Assembly (NCBI GenBank): GCA_014338405.1
Contig: JTDE01003557.1
Coordinates: forward strand, 1,437-65,436
Reading direction: 5' to 3'
Length of the DNA: 64,000 nt
Source of the DNA: Paragonimus skrjabini miyazakii
Lineage: Eukaryota; Platyhelminthes; Trematoda; Plagiorchiida; Troglotrematidae
Positions 11,650-22,639 of this stretch are shown here, piece by piece. The position numbers and the translations under genes were made by a program. Below the pieces are notes generated by a model. That model saw only the letters and a list, made by a program, of their open reading frames with translations. It was not told where the DNA came from and made no database searches. Position 1 is the stretch's first letter. Each line of letters begins with the position of its first letter.

Positions 11650-13534
11650 ATGTTTTCACAAAAGTTATTTAGCGTGATTCTTCTCTGCATGATAGCAATG
11701 CTCATGTTGACGATTACTTTGGAATGTCAGGGTAAGTTTGAGATTGGCCGTCGATAATTTTGATCGAAGTCTATTTTGCATTAGGAAAGGTTTTGCGAAA
11801 ATTCATAATAACTACACAAATTTCTCGAAGTAGACATTAGGCCACAAATAAGTCACAAATTGGTTGTCATCATGTTACATAATGATTGAAATTAAAAGTC
11901 ATAACGAGAGGATCCATTGCGTATTGTAAGCTATGTTTTATACAAAATACCAGGTTGTGGCTGAGCTGTATCCACGTAATAATCAGCTATACTAGTTAAC
12001 ACAATTCCGTTAAATTTTCAGGTGAATCTGGCGATGAGAATTTGCGTAGTGAGTTTCTTGAATCAATCTGTGAATTTATTGAAAGAAACTTGAGAACTAT
12101 TTTCGAGCAATTACTTACAGTATGACTATAAACCTGTTTGAAAACATTTCACTGTTGTCAGGATCATACGAGATTTCTGTTTCAACCAAATAATTCCCGC
12201 GAGAAAGCAACAAAAAATCAATTGTATTCGAATGATCCCTGATTTCGGGAGCAAACTGTTACACATTCTCTACTCGCTTAAGTAAATGCATCGTGTGTGA
12301 ATTTAAATCTAACTCCAAAATAGCATATTAGATTAATGGTCCACTGTACGTACGAACAATATGGAACAAATAAACCTATACTTTTTCCTTAAATCACCAC
12401 AAAGAGCATAGTGACTATGGAAATTTAAATTTGTATAAACTGTTAGCACCTGTAAATTATGTAAAAAAGCTTCATATAATTTTATTTCAAATTTCGCAAC
12501 TCCTTTATATATCTAACAAAATGCCGTTTAAAGTTTAAGCTATCAACATCTGGCAGCCTGATAAGAATATGGTTAACTTTTGGATGATAATGTTCACTTG
12601 ATTATGTTGAAGTGAACATGATACGTTTAAACTGTTACCTGTTATTGCTTACGTAATGCAGATAGGAACAGTCAGTTTGCCAGAGGTGGGAATTACCATG
12701 GTGAGTATAACATACATACGTCTCAATACGGACGTGAAAAACTTAAAATTAGCTGACTTATCTAGCATAACACAGTTCTGATGTTTAATCAGTTAACCTA
12801 CCTTACATGCGACAAGCAACCACATCATACGTTTGCTAGACTTTATTCAACCAGTCCTTATGTAACTTGCAAACTTCACCAGTTTTGCGCATAGCTAATT
12901 TCATAAATCAATTGATCCGTGCGCTATGTTGTCGAGTTTTGATTTAATTACAGATCTTGTGAGGTATTCAAATCTGATGACTCAAAGAAGAGGTAGGCAG
13001 ATTGCGTGCATTTCACTAAATCACTGGCTTCTTACAGGACTAACTGATTGTTAACACTACTCCTGATTAAGTATCGTATGAATGATCGCCAAGATAATGG
13101 GCATTTTATGTGAACAGTACACTCAATACTGCATGTCGATTTCATGGCCAATGCATTTGAGTTCTGTATAAATTACACTATCACACAGACAGTACCCATT
13201 TTTTATGAAAAGTTTGGTATAATCTGGCCATTGTATAATTTGACGTTTTGAAAACTACTGTACAGGAATGTTGACCAGTAGTGCGCTTTTTGTTGAGGCA
13301 GAGAGCGGGGAGGAAGAACAGAGAAAAATGCAGCAGAGATTTTGCTTCATACTGGCCACTCTTCTAAATGAATCAATATGTGGTTCAGTAATCACTCTCA
13401 TGTTACTTCTGCTACCGTTTCCAACAATAAACCAACGTAACCAACCAAGTCGCATTTGTTTAAACTTGTGTGATGCACCTCCTGCTGACATGGAAAACAA
13501 AATGTGGCAAACTAAAAGTTTGGGCACGTTATAA
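11650..13534 (+). CDS. Candidate micro-exon gene encoding a small secreted protein
   Basis: Five exons are predicted: 11650-11731, 12022-12048, 12662-12700, 12954-12992 and 13266-13534. Exon 1 codes for a signal peptide (MFSQKLFSVILLC then IAMLMLTITLECQ) and ends G|GTAAGT. Exons 2-4 are 27, 39 and 39 nt, all multiples of three, and every junction is phase 1. They encode GESGDENLR, NRNSQFARGGNYH and DLVRYSNLMTQRR. Donors are GTGAGT, GTGAGT and GTAGGC, and each acceptor is a CAG after a T-rich tract. The last exon starts G|GA and stays open 88 codons to TAA. It includes a hydrophobic stretch (SVITLMLLLLPFP). Schistosome micro-exon genes have exactly this plan: a signal-peptide exon followed by symmetric tiny exons, with products secreted from glands. 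Family assignment beyond that is not possible. The terminal exon is the least certain part. Confidence 0.68.
12022..12048 (+). other. 27-nt symmetric micro-exon (exon 2)
   Basis: The acceptor is TTAAATTTTCAG and the donor GTGAGT. Phase 1 on both sides adds nine residues (GESGDENLR). Skipping it would keep the frame. Confidence 0.65.
12662..12700 (+). other. 39-nt symmetric micro-exon (exon 3)
   Basis: The acceptor is TACGTAATGCAG and the donor ATG|GTGAGT. Phase 1 on both sides adds thirteen residues (NRNSQFARGGNYH). Confidence 0.65.
12954..12992 (+). other. 39-nt symmetric micro-exon (exon 4)
   Basis: The acceptor is TTGATTTAATTACAG and the donor GAG|GTAGGC. Phase 1 on both sides adds DLVRYSNLMTQRR. 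Its length equals that of exon 3, which may reflect an exon duplication, although the sequences no longer match. Confidence 0.6.
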
Positions 13535-13814
13535 AATGCGATTTTATCAGTTCTGAATAGTTCATGCACGCGAAAAACAATTCACACGTATTAATGGATT
13601 TATCTGAGAATCAGTATTCAAATTGTACTATTTCGCAGATTATGTCTATGATTGAATTGTATGGATTATACGTACACTCTGAGCTGAATAATACTGAACA
13701 CATGATTGTTTCGTTTTTCTATTCAGCTGAAAATTCTCGATTGTGACAAACTGGTGTTCCCAAGACAAATGAAACTAACCTATTAAACTTTCATGTTGTT
13801 AGTATAATTTGATG

Positions 13815-13820
13815 AATAAA
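13815..13820 (+). terminator. Possible polyadenylation signal
   Basis: AATAAA lies 280 bases after the predicted stop of the micro-exon gene. The hexamer is common in AT-rich DNA, so position is the only support. Confidence 0.3.
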
Positions 13821-15309
13821 TTACATTTGTGAATTAATCTGCTATAACAAATATCCACTTCTCTATTTTTGTCGGGTTACCTGTGGTTGTGATGGTTCAA
13901 TAAACCATAGTTTGAAGGATTCGAGCCAGATGTGCATTATTCTGATGAACAAGTCGACATTTTGAAGAGTGATGGTCATTGATGATTGTAGATAATGGAC
14001 ATTCACTTACGATGTAATATTCCTGAGATTAACTGGACGATATTTTGTTATGTTTCGTGTTTGTTGAGATTGGTTACCACTTGTTACGCAAAAGTTCCAC
14101 CTAAATACGTAAATTGGACAGTTAGTTTGACTCGGTTACTGCATACCTCTAAAAACTGATCAAAATCCTCTCAATCAGGTTCACTATGGTTTGTTTGCAA
14201 TGCTCTTATCAGTCTTTCACTATGTACTGGCCTGTATGACATCCGTTAGCTAACCATATCAAGTAGAATGCTGAAACAATCTTGCGCGTATTACAATAGT
14301 TCCCGTTTGTATAAAGCCTGTTTGCAACTAAGATGTTCATCAGGGAACCTGAATGGTTTGTAGAAATGTGCTTTGAATTTAGTGCATGAAGAGACACAGT
14401 CTGATGGGTATGATTATGCTAATTCTGTTTATATATACATCTTTGTATATGCCAACTTGATAGACTATATATGTACGGTTTAAGCATATTTATTAGGCCA
14501 TGTACTTTGTCCATGTAACCCAGTTGCTCAGATTTACCAAGTCTTTTTGAAACCGTTAAATACACGCATGCTGTATGCTCTGTGATATATCAGCTTGGTG
14601 GCTGTGTCTCAAACGGTCAGTTTAGATCTCCTACTCGCTAAGGTACAGGAGCTCCACTAACAGACCACTCCTTGACCGCTCCTTCATAGAAAAGCATAGC
14701 AGGATGTTTTTACGGATACCATTGTATATTGCACTGTACTCTAGTGTTCGGTAGAAAATTCCCGAAAACATTTTTCTGTTTTAACCTCATCATATTCTTA
14801 TCAATCCTTTAGACATGCAATCTATCCGTGTATCTATCTGTTTAAGGCTTTCTAAACCTAGAACATTTTTTCAGGCATTCATTTTTTCCCATCATCCAGA
14901 TTGTTAGGAAACGTAGATGTATTGGCCCACGATAACCTAAACGCTGGATTCAATGCAATATTCGGATACTGTTATGTTTACCGCTTAATAGAATGAAGGT
15001 ACACTAATAAAACGGCTCATTGAATCAACACCATAAGCAGTTAGAGAGCAGTCAATCCACAACAATGCAGTACGCACCATATGAGCAAGCCTTGTGTGTG
15101 GTTATTCCCCATGGTCGATAAGATTGTCAATCCGAATAGTTGTTGCTTAATCAAAAGACATGCACACAACGCGTGTGGAACAGTCGATGACGCATCATCT
15201 CTTCCTCTGTTGGTTGAGGCGATCTTTTCTGAAAACGGTCTACTGAATGAAACTGACGTTAAAATTTGGCACAGGATTAAGTTGGCAGGGTCGTTAGCTC
15301 AGTCATAGG
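13821..15309. other. Intergenic, no recognisable gene
   Basis: A plus-strand frame at 15081-15308 is open for 75 codons from an ATG, but it resembles no known protein and no splice or promoter signal supports it. Confidence 0.4.
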
Positions 15310-16262
15310 TGGATCATGCGCTTCAGAGAGTAAGGTTATCGGAAGTTCAGTGTTTCCGGGATTGAATGTCCGCTGACGCATATGATCTAGGTGGTGGCAC
15401 ACTATTCGCTTATCTTCCATTTCAACATGTACAATGTGTCCATTAAAATTCGTAACAGTTGCGAGTCGCCCTTTTTTTCAGCTTGTGAACGTATAAGTAA
15501 ATGATCAGACCCAGACACATATCTATCTTTAGTATGCATATCAAAGCGGTCTTTTTGTTTCTTCGTACCGATTACTTTCAGCTGAGGACCTTTGTGGAGT
15601 AAATCCATCCGAGTAAGGAGACGATGACCAAACATGAGTTCGGTGGGACTGCTTCTGGTACCTTCGTTAATTAGATTCCGACAAACAAACGGAGCGCGAT
15701 CCAGAGGCACGCGCGAAGCGGCACTAGGTTGTTCATTGAACATGTTCTTTACTGTCTACACATCACGCTCAGCCATGCCGTTCGAAGCGGGATGGTAAGG
15801 TGCTTTCGTAACGTCCTTGATTCCATTCGAAGGAATTAGGTCAACAAATGCAGCGCTAGTAAGCACATAATCGTTTTCGGCGACGAAAGCTTCTGGCAAA
15901 CAAAAGTTGTGACTGTTGTACATAAATTAATTAATGAGTTCATTGTTGCTGTTGAGAAAATGTGAATATCAATCCATTTGGAATGGATATCCACAATCAG
16001 TAAAATCATCCGACCCTGAAATGGGCCACAAAGTCTGAGCAGATTCGCTTCCATGGTGTTTCTGGTCACCTCTAGAGGTGCGGCTGTACCTTGGAGGATG
16101 CATTCTGGTTTTCTTAGCATAATTCATGTGGCTTAACTAGTGGCACAATGTCACCATCCATCATGGGTCATCAAATGTAAAATCGGGATAACCCTTTTAT
16201 TTTCATGATGCCTGGGTGAGCATGGTAGATTTCATCATGTTGTTTTGGTCATTTTGTCGGCC
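15310..16262 (-). mobile_element. Ty3/gypsy integrase remnant (second lineage)
   Basis: Read on the minus strand, the zinc-binding region comes first (HPGIMKIKGLSRFYI near 16220). The core follows in 15836-16120, with CGPFQGRMILLIVDIHSKWI, where the D of VDIHSKW is the first catalytic Asp. Then come YHPASNGMAER near 15770-15800, with the catalytic Glu, and the tail (15402-15743) with SSPTELMFGHRLLTRMDLL. The end reads VCHHLDHMRQRTF near 15370, the usual KRHxDQMR block. The second Asp site is degraded. This is the K02A2.6-like gypsy type, judged from PAELLFGRRLRTRLDLL-type wording. No RT, gag or LTR was found to its right, so it is a truncated fragment. Confidence 0.75.
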
Positions 16263-19075
16263 GTGGGAACTAAACGTATGCACTTCTCTGGCAAACACAA
16301 TGCGTAGTACCTTAGGTTGAATTGACTGTTATACCTTTAATCTACTGAATATCCAAGTTCGCATTGATTAGATTAGTTGATCTGGAAGTGTATAACTTTC
16401 AAGCATTTCGTTTGGAAGGACAATCTTTCCGAATAGGACCTTCTTCTGACAGAATCGACAAACCAAATCCTAGTATGGACAAATGATCGGTGTATATTCA
16501 TCATAACGAAATTTACTTGTTCAGTGTTCTTTTGTTGGACGCCGCTTACAATGTCTCGAGCTCAACCGATTTCATTTGCCTTGCAAGCTTACTAATAGCT
16601 ACAACGTGATCTAGTTAGATATTTAGTAACGCATACACAACTCTAACGTAGTCCACTGCGCTGAAATAACCCTCATATATGATCCACGAGATCTTCAAAA
16701 TGACATACTACTGGAGGCCACGTTAAATTTCAGCTCGTACATATCCTGTCTACCAATATCTATAAACGACGAACATGGTCAATGAACAAAACAGGATGAT
16801 TCTACCAAAATACAGATGCCTAAGATGTGTCGGTAGATATCACAACTGCCTTCATCTTTTGAGAAGTTTTCAATCTGACATTCCTGCCATACATCTGACA
16901 CCTAGACCATCTATCCATTGAGGATTGATTATAACGACTGTCCCCTTAGTTATTTGGTAGCTTCCTAGTTTGAATGTTTCTTGGCGCATAGTACAGCTCC
17001 AACTAGACCTAACAATTCTCGAAGAAGGATATTCGTTCCTCTTAAAATGAAGACATTAACAGAGAGAGAAAGTGGAATGAAGCTATAACAGAATAATCCA
17101 AATATAATTCAGTGGAAAACACTGTTTAGTAGATGAACAGTTGAAGTAACAAAAATCGCAAAACCTAGCAGAATAGGTATTCGTCTGATGTTCCTCTGGT
17201 AACGACTGATTTCAACCTGTTGTCACGATTTTCTATGCATAATTAAGACCGAACACTATGAAAGTTGATCGCTAACAACCGGTCTACAAATGTAACTTAG
17301 AAAACAGTTGTTTTATTCTAAGCAGAAATGACACAGATCACCACGTTGAGAGCTTGCTAATGTTTTGAACAGCAGACAACTCCGGTCTGCCTACTATTCG
17401 ATGGTAAATTTCGTCCAAAATCCTAACACACATTGTACATGGGCTCTTGAGGATCTTTGCCTCTCACCTGTTTGCTGCGTGCGATCTCGTTAGTTCACAT
17501 GCGTGTCGGACTATGCGCGTCAGTGATGCCAGACAAAACATCCGGCGTCCTCACGCGCTCAATGGTCAGATCCTGAGACTCCCTAGCTCTTTCCGCGTAT
17601 CGGTGTCGTCTGACATTGGTCGAATCCTATTGTAATTATCGTGTGATATACGTTGAGTCTCTCAATTATCCATATATTCACTTCGCGTCTTGTATCTGTT
17701 GTGCACAACTGGGAAACGTTAATTTGGTGCATTTCTGCGCTAAAACTGGTAATCCCACATAGTTTAGTTTATCCCTAGTATATTTAGTTTGTCCGACGTA
17801 AATGACTGCTACGTTTTCATTTATTTAATCAATCATAGTCTCTCTTACAGTCGGCATTATGGGAGGGGGGCAGAGTTTCAGTTGGCCAGACGTTGAACAA
17901 TTGCGTATAGTACCGTTTGTTGCAATGAGTAGGCATGATGCCCAAGATATGCGGTCGGAAACAGCAAAGACACTGTAGTACTCCCAGTTCATAGCATCCA
18001 GATGAATGGACTGTTGCTAGACTAGAATTTGAATTAATGAACATTGAAGCACGTTTGTAAAATTGCGCCCACCATCACGAAGTAATGAATGTGGGGTCTG
18101 GAATTTTGTGTTTATGAGTGTCAGCGAGGTGTTAAATATTGTAATGTATGCAACTGATCATGTGTCGATTGACAGTGAAAATTTTGTCCTATCATGTGAT
18201 CCCCTCAAATGTTAGGGTAGTTGCAGTTGGTTTTCTGTGAAACTGTGCCTAAAAGGCATATGTGTGCATGCATGTGAACAATGAGGATTATAGAGGTGCC
18301 ATGTGTGTTTCCCGGTAAAGACTGATTGAAGATTGATTATAGTGTGTTGAGTTCAATGGAGGAGATCACAGTTTGCTTACTATTCCGAATTATTGCAGTG
18401 TTGATACGCTAACTTTCACTGACCGAGAGGTACGAAATAGTCGCGATGATAACATGGCCGTATGTTGTTCAGCAGATCTTGCGTCAGTTTCTATATGGTT
18501 GGAGTTACTTTAATGCGCACTTTGCACATTGGGTATGCGATCATGTTGGCAGACGGTGGAGTGTAGCGTATAGTTGTCTGGAATCACATGGCATCTATGA
18601 AAATCAAGATTCGCGTTAAAAATGTTTGTCTGACAGAGTTGAGCGCGTATACAGGCGGATTAAGACCAGTCATATCTGTGAAAGCGTGACTTTCTGTTGA
18701 TTACTGTATTTGTCAGAATGTAAGATAAATTACCGTTAGTTCTGTGACTAATGTATTTTAATTAGCTCGGACATCACGAAACGCTTAGTGGAAAGACGAA
18801 ACACAACAGAATTCGTGGTTCACAGGCTGTTGTGCATTTGCACCAGCTGCGTTTGCTGAGGTATCGGAGTAGCAGGATAGTCGAACGTCACACTGTCATT
18901 TTTCTACAACCTCGCTCACTTCGGCTTTGGTATCAATGAAAAATCTGGTGTCGGTAAAATTGTTTGATGCGAAATGTCAGTAAAATATTCTGTGTACGTC
19001 GAAATATGTTGTCTCCAGTTGACCCTCTGGCCGACGTGTGCCCAGTAAAAGGTGGTTTTTGAATAGCAATATTGC
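16263..19075. other. Intergenic, no recognisable gene
   Basis: A short G+C-rich patch at 17435-17630 stands out from the AT-rich flanks and may be an old element piece, but no domain could be read on either strand. Nothing else is recognised. Confidence 0.4.
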
Positions 19076-19372
19076 TCAAATCTGGGTTATCTATTCAACA
19101 GCAACACATGGATTGTGCGTTTCAACAAGACAACCAAAAAACACTCATCTGCGTGCGATACTTGACCCAGAACATCACGGTTGCTACAGATGTCAATGCT
19201 CACATCGTTTACGTTCGTTTACATACCAAGAACCATTTAAAGTGATGCTGCACTCTGATGTTTCTTCCTGTAGTTTTCCTGTGACTACTTCAATCTTAAA
19301 ATATATACTCTGGCCCCACTAATGAATAGCGCTGATGTGAGTAGCATGGTACGATAGTTCCTACTTACTACA
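19076..19372 (-). repeat. 3' LTR of the gypsy element
   Basis: It aligns with the right LTR from GGGTTATCTATTCAA through ATACTCTGGCCCCACT and GTGAGTAGCATGGTACGATAG. On the minus strand it begins TGTAGTAAGTAGG just after the polypurine tract. Its outer end differs from the right LTR beyond about 19076: the last 30 or so bases (TTGGTTCACAACA in the other copy) are missing or replaced. Confidence 0.85.
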
Positions 19373-19385
19373 GCCTTCTCCCCGC
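19373..19385 (-). promoter_or_regulatory. Polypurine tract
   Basis: The minus strand reads GCGGGGAGAAGGC directly before the LTR start TGTAG. It is the expected primer for plus-strand synthesis and fixes the inner edge of the 3' LTR. Confidence 0.7.
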
Positions 19386-19559
19386 AAATATTTTTTCTGC
19401 TGCAGGAAAAGCCTTTCAGATTCCCTTCGTTCTCTTGACGGCCTCGGCGACGTCGATGCTTCTGGTATGCATTCTCTTCTGCGCTGAGCGTCATACGATT
19501 TACGAAGCTAGCTTTCGTGCACCCGATGTTGAATCTTCTCATCCTAATCAAATACACTA

Positions 19560-20595
19560 GGCCACGGCGCTTTACCACAACATACGGTCCCATCTACTTT
19601 GCCAGGAACCTCTTAGATCCGGATCCTGTTGCGTCTGGACTACGCCGATCTCTCTATTTCAACTTCGAACCATTTTCAAACATAACACTTCGACCCGATA
19701 ACCCTGCAGTCGACTGTTCCTTGGAAACTTCTTGTGTTTGCCAAGTTTTTGGGCTTGTCACTCTCTGCACTTCTGTTAATTCACGCGTACTCATCCACCA
19801 GGTCCCCATAAATCGACCGCCTGACAGGCGTGGCATACGCTGGTACATTAGCTCGAATGGCGGCTTCTCGGTTGTCCCTTGTGGCGAACAGCGGTGAACC
19901 AGCAGGATGAGCGGTAATGTTTCCTCCCAGCTCCCTCATTTCGCCGAAAATCAATCCTTGATTGTGTGATTGTTTCTTTCTGTCAGTCCATTTGACTGAT
20001 AATGATATGATGTCGTGCGAAGTTTCCTGATTCCCAAGCACTCCAGACAGTTCCGAAACTCTTCAATTTCGAAGCAGGGACCTTGATCAGTCAATATGCT
20101 TCGCGGTATCGCGTCGTCCGCAACGATATGTTCTATCACCGTTCTTCATACAGTGCTTGCACGCTGATCGTGTACAGCGGCTGATTCGATCCATTTTGTG
20201 AAGTGTTCAGTCATGACTGTGATGTAATGATTTCCGGACGTGGTTAGTGGGGAAGGACTATAATTCCCAATTTCTCTTAACGAATTTGGTTTTGTAGGAT
20301 ACTGACTGGGATGGTTAGTGTTCTTCAGTAGCTGACATTGCTGGCATGCTCGCACATAAGTGTTGACATCATCCTTCGTTCCCGGTCAGTACGCCCTTTG
20401 CTTCAGCATTTCGTAAGTTCGATGACAACTCCTATGAGCCAGCTGATGACATTCTTCCACAATTGTTGCTCTCAACTCCGTCGGTATAAAACACACGTGT
20501 ATTCCCTCCCGCAGTTGACGCATTAAAATTGCAGCACTATTCAACCGCAAGTATGACCAGTGAATTACGAATGCCCTCACTTCCGGATTCACCAC
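19560..20595 (-). pseudogene. Gypsy integrase
   Basis: The zinc-binding part reads ECHQLAHRSCHRTYEMLKQR, then VRACQQCQLLKNTNHP, giving the HHCC ligands. The core has VMTEHFTKWIESAAV, ILTDQGPCFEIEEF and YHYQSNGLTERNNHTIKD: the second Asp and the Glu are present, but the first catalytic Asp (usually V-D-x-F-T-K-W) is Glu. A TAG breaks the frame just after ASTV near 20146. The C-terminus has PPFELMYQRMPRL and a GPYVVVKRRGLVY block at about 19560-19593, the GPY/F module. The enzyme would be inactive. Confidence 0.85.
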
Positions 20596-20639
20596 ATTTT
20601 CTGACGGCTGTTTTCCCTACAGAGAGTGGTCACTCACCG

Positions 20640-21140
20640 CCCAGATTGCCATATCAATCCCCTGTGCTGCTTTTAACTTTCCGGGATCGTTCTCCAGTTC
20701 GATACTATAAACTCCGACCATGTCATTGTGAACTTCATCCACGTGTTGCGTTCGGGACAGCAAATTTGAAACATATTTCTCTTTCCCAGCTTTACAGTGA
20801 ATTGTGAAGTCGTACTTCTGTAATCGCTATGTCGAACGAGACAGCTTTTCTCGGGGGTCCTTCGTCGATTAACTCCACTCCAACGGTTTGTGGTTGGTCT
20901 CCACATGGAGACGTCGACCGGGCAAGTACGGCCTCCATTTCTCCATGGCTCATACGACCGCCAAACACTCCTCCTCTGTAATTGAGTAGTTTCGTTCAGC
21001 AGGAGATAATACCCGACTGGCACATTCCACAACACCGCCATCCTACTTCAGTACAGCTGCAATTCTTACGTCGCTCGCATCCGTTGCGACAACAAAGTTC
21101 TGTTTAGCTACTGGCAATTTCAGGGTAAGCTGTCCCTTCT
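20640..21140 (-). pseudogene. Gypsy RNase H
   Basis: The minus strand reads FVVATDASDVRIAAVLK with the first catalytic Asp in TDAS. SPAERNYSITEEECLAVVWA carries the conserved Glu, and LPGRRLHVETNHKPLEW stands where the third Asp (TDHxPL) is now Asn. FTIHCKAGKEKYVSNLLSR is the tether to the integrase. A TAG interrupts the frame after AAVLK. RNase H removes the RNA strand during cDNA synthesis. Confidence 0.8.
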
Positions 21141-21259
21141 TCATCAATTGTTGGATTGCGACGAACGCTCGATTAACTTGTTCTGTCTAGTGAAATTAAT
21201 AATTCTCCTTCAGAATTTTGTGCAGTGGGCTGGCGAGTTCATTGCAGTTTTTGATGAAA

Positions 21260-22260
21260 CGGCTGTAGAACTCGACACGACCAAGAAACTATCGCAACGT
21301 CCTCTTCGATGTTGGCACCGGAAGGGCCCCGATCGTAAGCAGTTTTTCGGGCAAAGGTTGAACCTCACCCTGACCGGTCTTGTGGTGGTGTAGTACTACC
21401 GTTCGTTTCGCCAGTTGAGACGTTGGGCTATTGATACGCAGGCTGGGTTGTTCAATCTTCGGCAACACAGCTGAAATTTGTCCTGTATGTTCCGTCTCAT
21501 TAGCACTGTAGATGACTATATCGTCTCCATAGACAACAGTATTGTTCAACCAGTCTAGCGCTTTCATCATCAGTCGTCTGAACGTGAAGTGGGCGCCTGA
21601 CAATCCAAACGGCATACATTGAAGCGGTATTGCTTTTTCCCACTGTGAACGCTGTTTTATCTCGGCCCGATTGGTTGATTGGAACATGCTAATACCCAGA
21701 CCGCATGTCTAGCACTGTAAGTATTTTGGCTTTCCTTAGCCTATCGAAAATTTCTGCCACGACTGGGACTGCTACGACTTTATTGACTATAATCTCGTTG
21801 AGTCTTCTGAAGTCGACACAAAATTGAAAAATATCATTGGGCTTCCTCAACAACAGGACGGAAGAATTTAATGGGCTATCAGCCTCCTCAATGATTTCCT
21901 CCTTCAAAGTTTTTCTGAGGCCGAATGGTCAAAATTGGTCTGGCTTGATGGAGATTCCGTACTCAATCCAGTGATAATAGCCATATGGATCCTGATCCGT
22001 AGTGAACGATCTCCGAGACTTGCGTATCACTTCATTCAACAACCGGTTGTCACAGATTGGTATTACTCCGGGTGCATTTGCTTCAATTTATCCAAGCTGG
22101 GGTTTGCATTTTCTCATCAGTGGAACCACCCCATACATTGTCACGAGTTTATCCTGCTTTAAATCTGTCATGGCCTCACCGCAGTCAAGAAAATCCGCTT
22201 CCAATATAATCCGACGTATGTCGACGGAAACGACGAAAGGTTGGTTGATCATGTGACCAT
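21260..22260 (-). pseudogene. Gypsy reverse transcriptase
   Basis: 21689-21907 carries SSVLLLRKPNDIFQFCVDFR then RLNEI and ILTVLDMRSGY, with the palm Asp in LDMRSGY. The frame then shifts or stops, and 21289-21687 continues with KAIPLQCMPFGLSGAHFTFR and VVYGDDIVIYS. Ty3/gypsy enzymes normally have YLDD or YIDD, while this copy has YGDD at 21520-21531. PTSKRTLR at the end starts the thumb-to-RNase H link (usually PxPxxxKxLR). Together with the broken frame, the copy is inactive. Confidence 0.85.
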
Positions 22261-22299
22261 CTATTCGGACATCATATTCTGCCATGCCATTGAGTTTGA

Positions 22300-22415
22300 G
22301 AATAAACTCACCGACTGTTCGAACTACCATCGCGCACGACTGAACAATCCTTCCAGGCCTCAGCCCGATCAATGAAATCGCGGCCCCCAGTGTCAATCAA
22401 ACAACACTCCTAGCT
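22300..22415 (-). pseudogene. Gypsy aspartic protease with split active site
   Basis: The minus strand reads CCLIDTG in one frame and GAAISLIG in the next. The canonical retropepsin active site is DTGAxxS. The window has five C residues at 22384-22388 where the gene would need four, so a single-base expansion of this run separates DTG from AAIS. The rest (VNQPFVV-type flap, then RRIILEADFLDCGEAMTD) continues in the second frame. Confidence 0.75.
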
Positions 22416-22541
22416 ACCACTGATTTCTAACCTAGCCTGAACTGCCGTCTTATCAACTGCCCCTATTACCGGACCTCCCTACCCAAACGAAAGACAATCA
22501 TTGAAACGTTCATTTAATATGGCTTTTTACTTGATAAGTAG

Positions 22542-22583
22542 GCAAACCATTCGCCAGTGTCCACGTCTTCCGCATCGATTGCA
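22542..22583 (-). pseudogene. Gypsy Gag zinc knuckle
   Basis: CNRCGRRGHWRMVC is an exact CX2CX4HX4C motif on the minus strand. It sits between the Gag body and the protease, as expected. It is intact, but its frame is not continuous with the Gag frame upstream. Confidence 0.8.
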
Positions 22584-22639
22584 GACATTGCTACGGTTAT
22601 CCTCCTTCTTCACATTTAAAGCTGTTAATTCCTGAGTCG

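Noticed and set aside
12117..12260. Additional exons in intron 2 of the micro-exon gene (acceptors at 12120 and 12161)
   Set aside because: The phase-1 reading reaches a stop quickly and no suitable donor follows.
13037..13080. Extra exon after TTCTTACAG in intron 4 of the micro-exon gene
   Set aside because: The phase-1 reading runs into TAA after five codons and there is no donor.
15285..15385. tRNA-like stretch (TTAGCTCAGTC ... GGGATTGAATGTCC)
   Set aside because: The right half lies in the integrase C-terminal coding block (VCHHLDHMRQRTF on the minus strand). The B box is poor and no arms fold.
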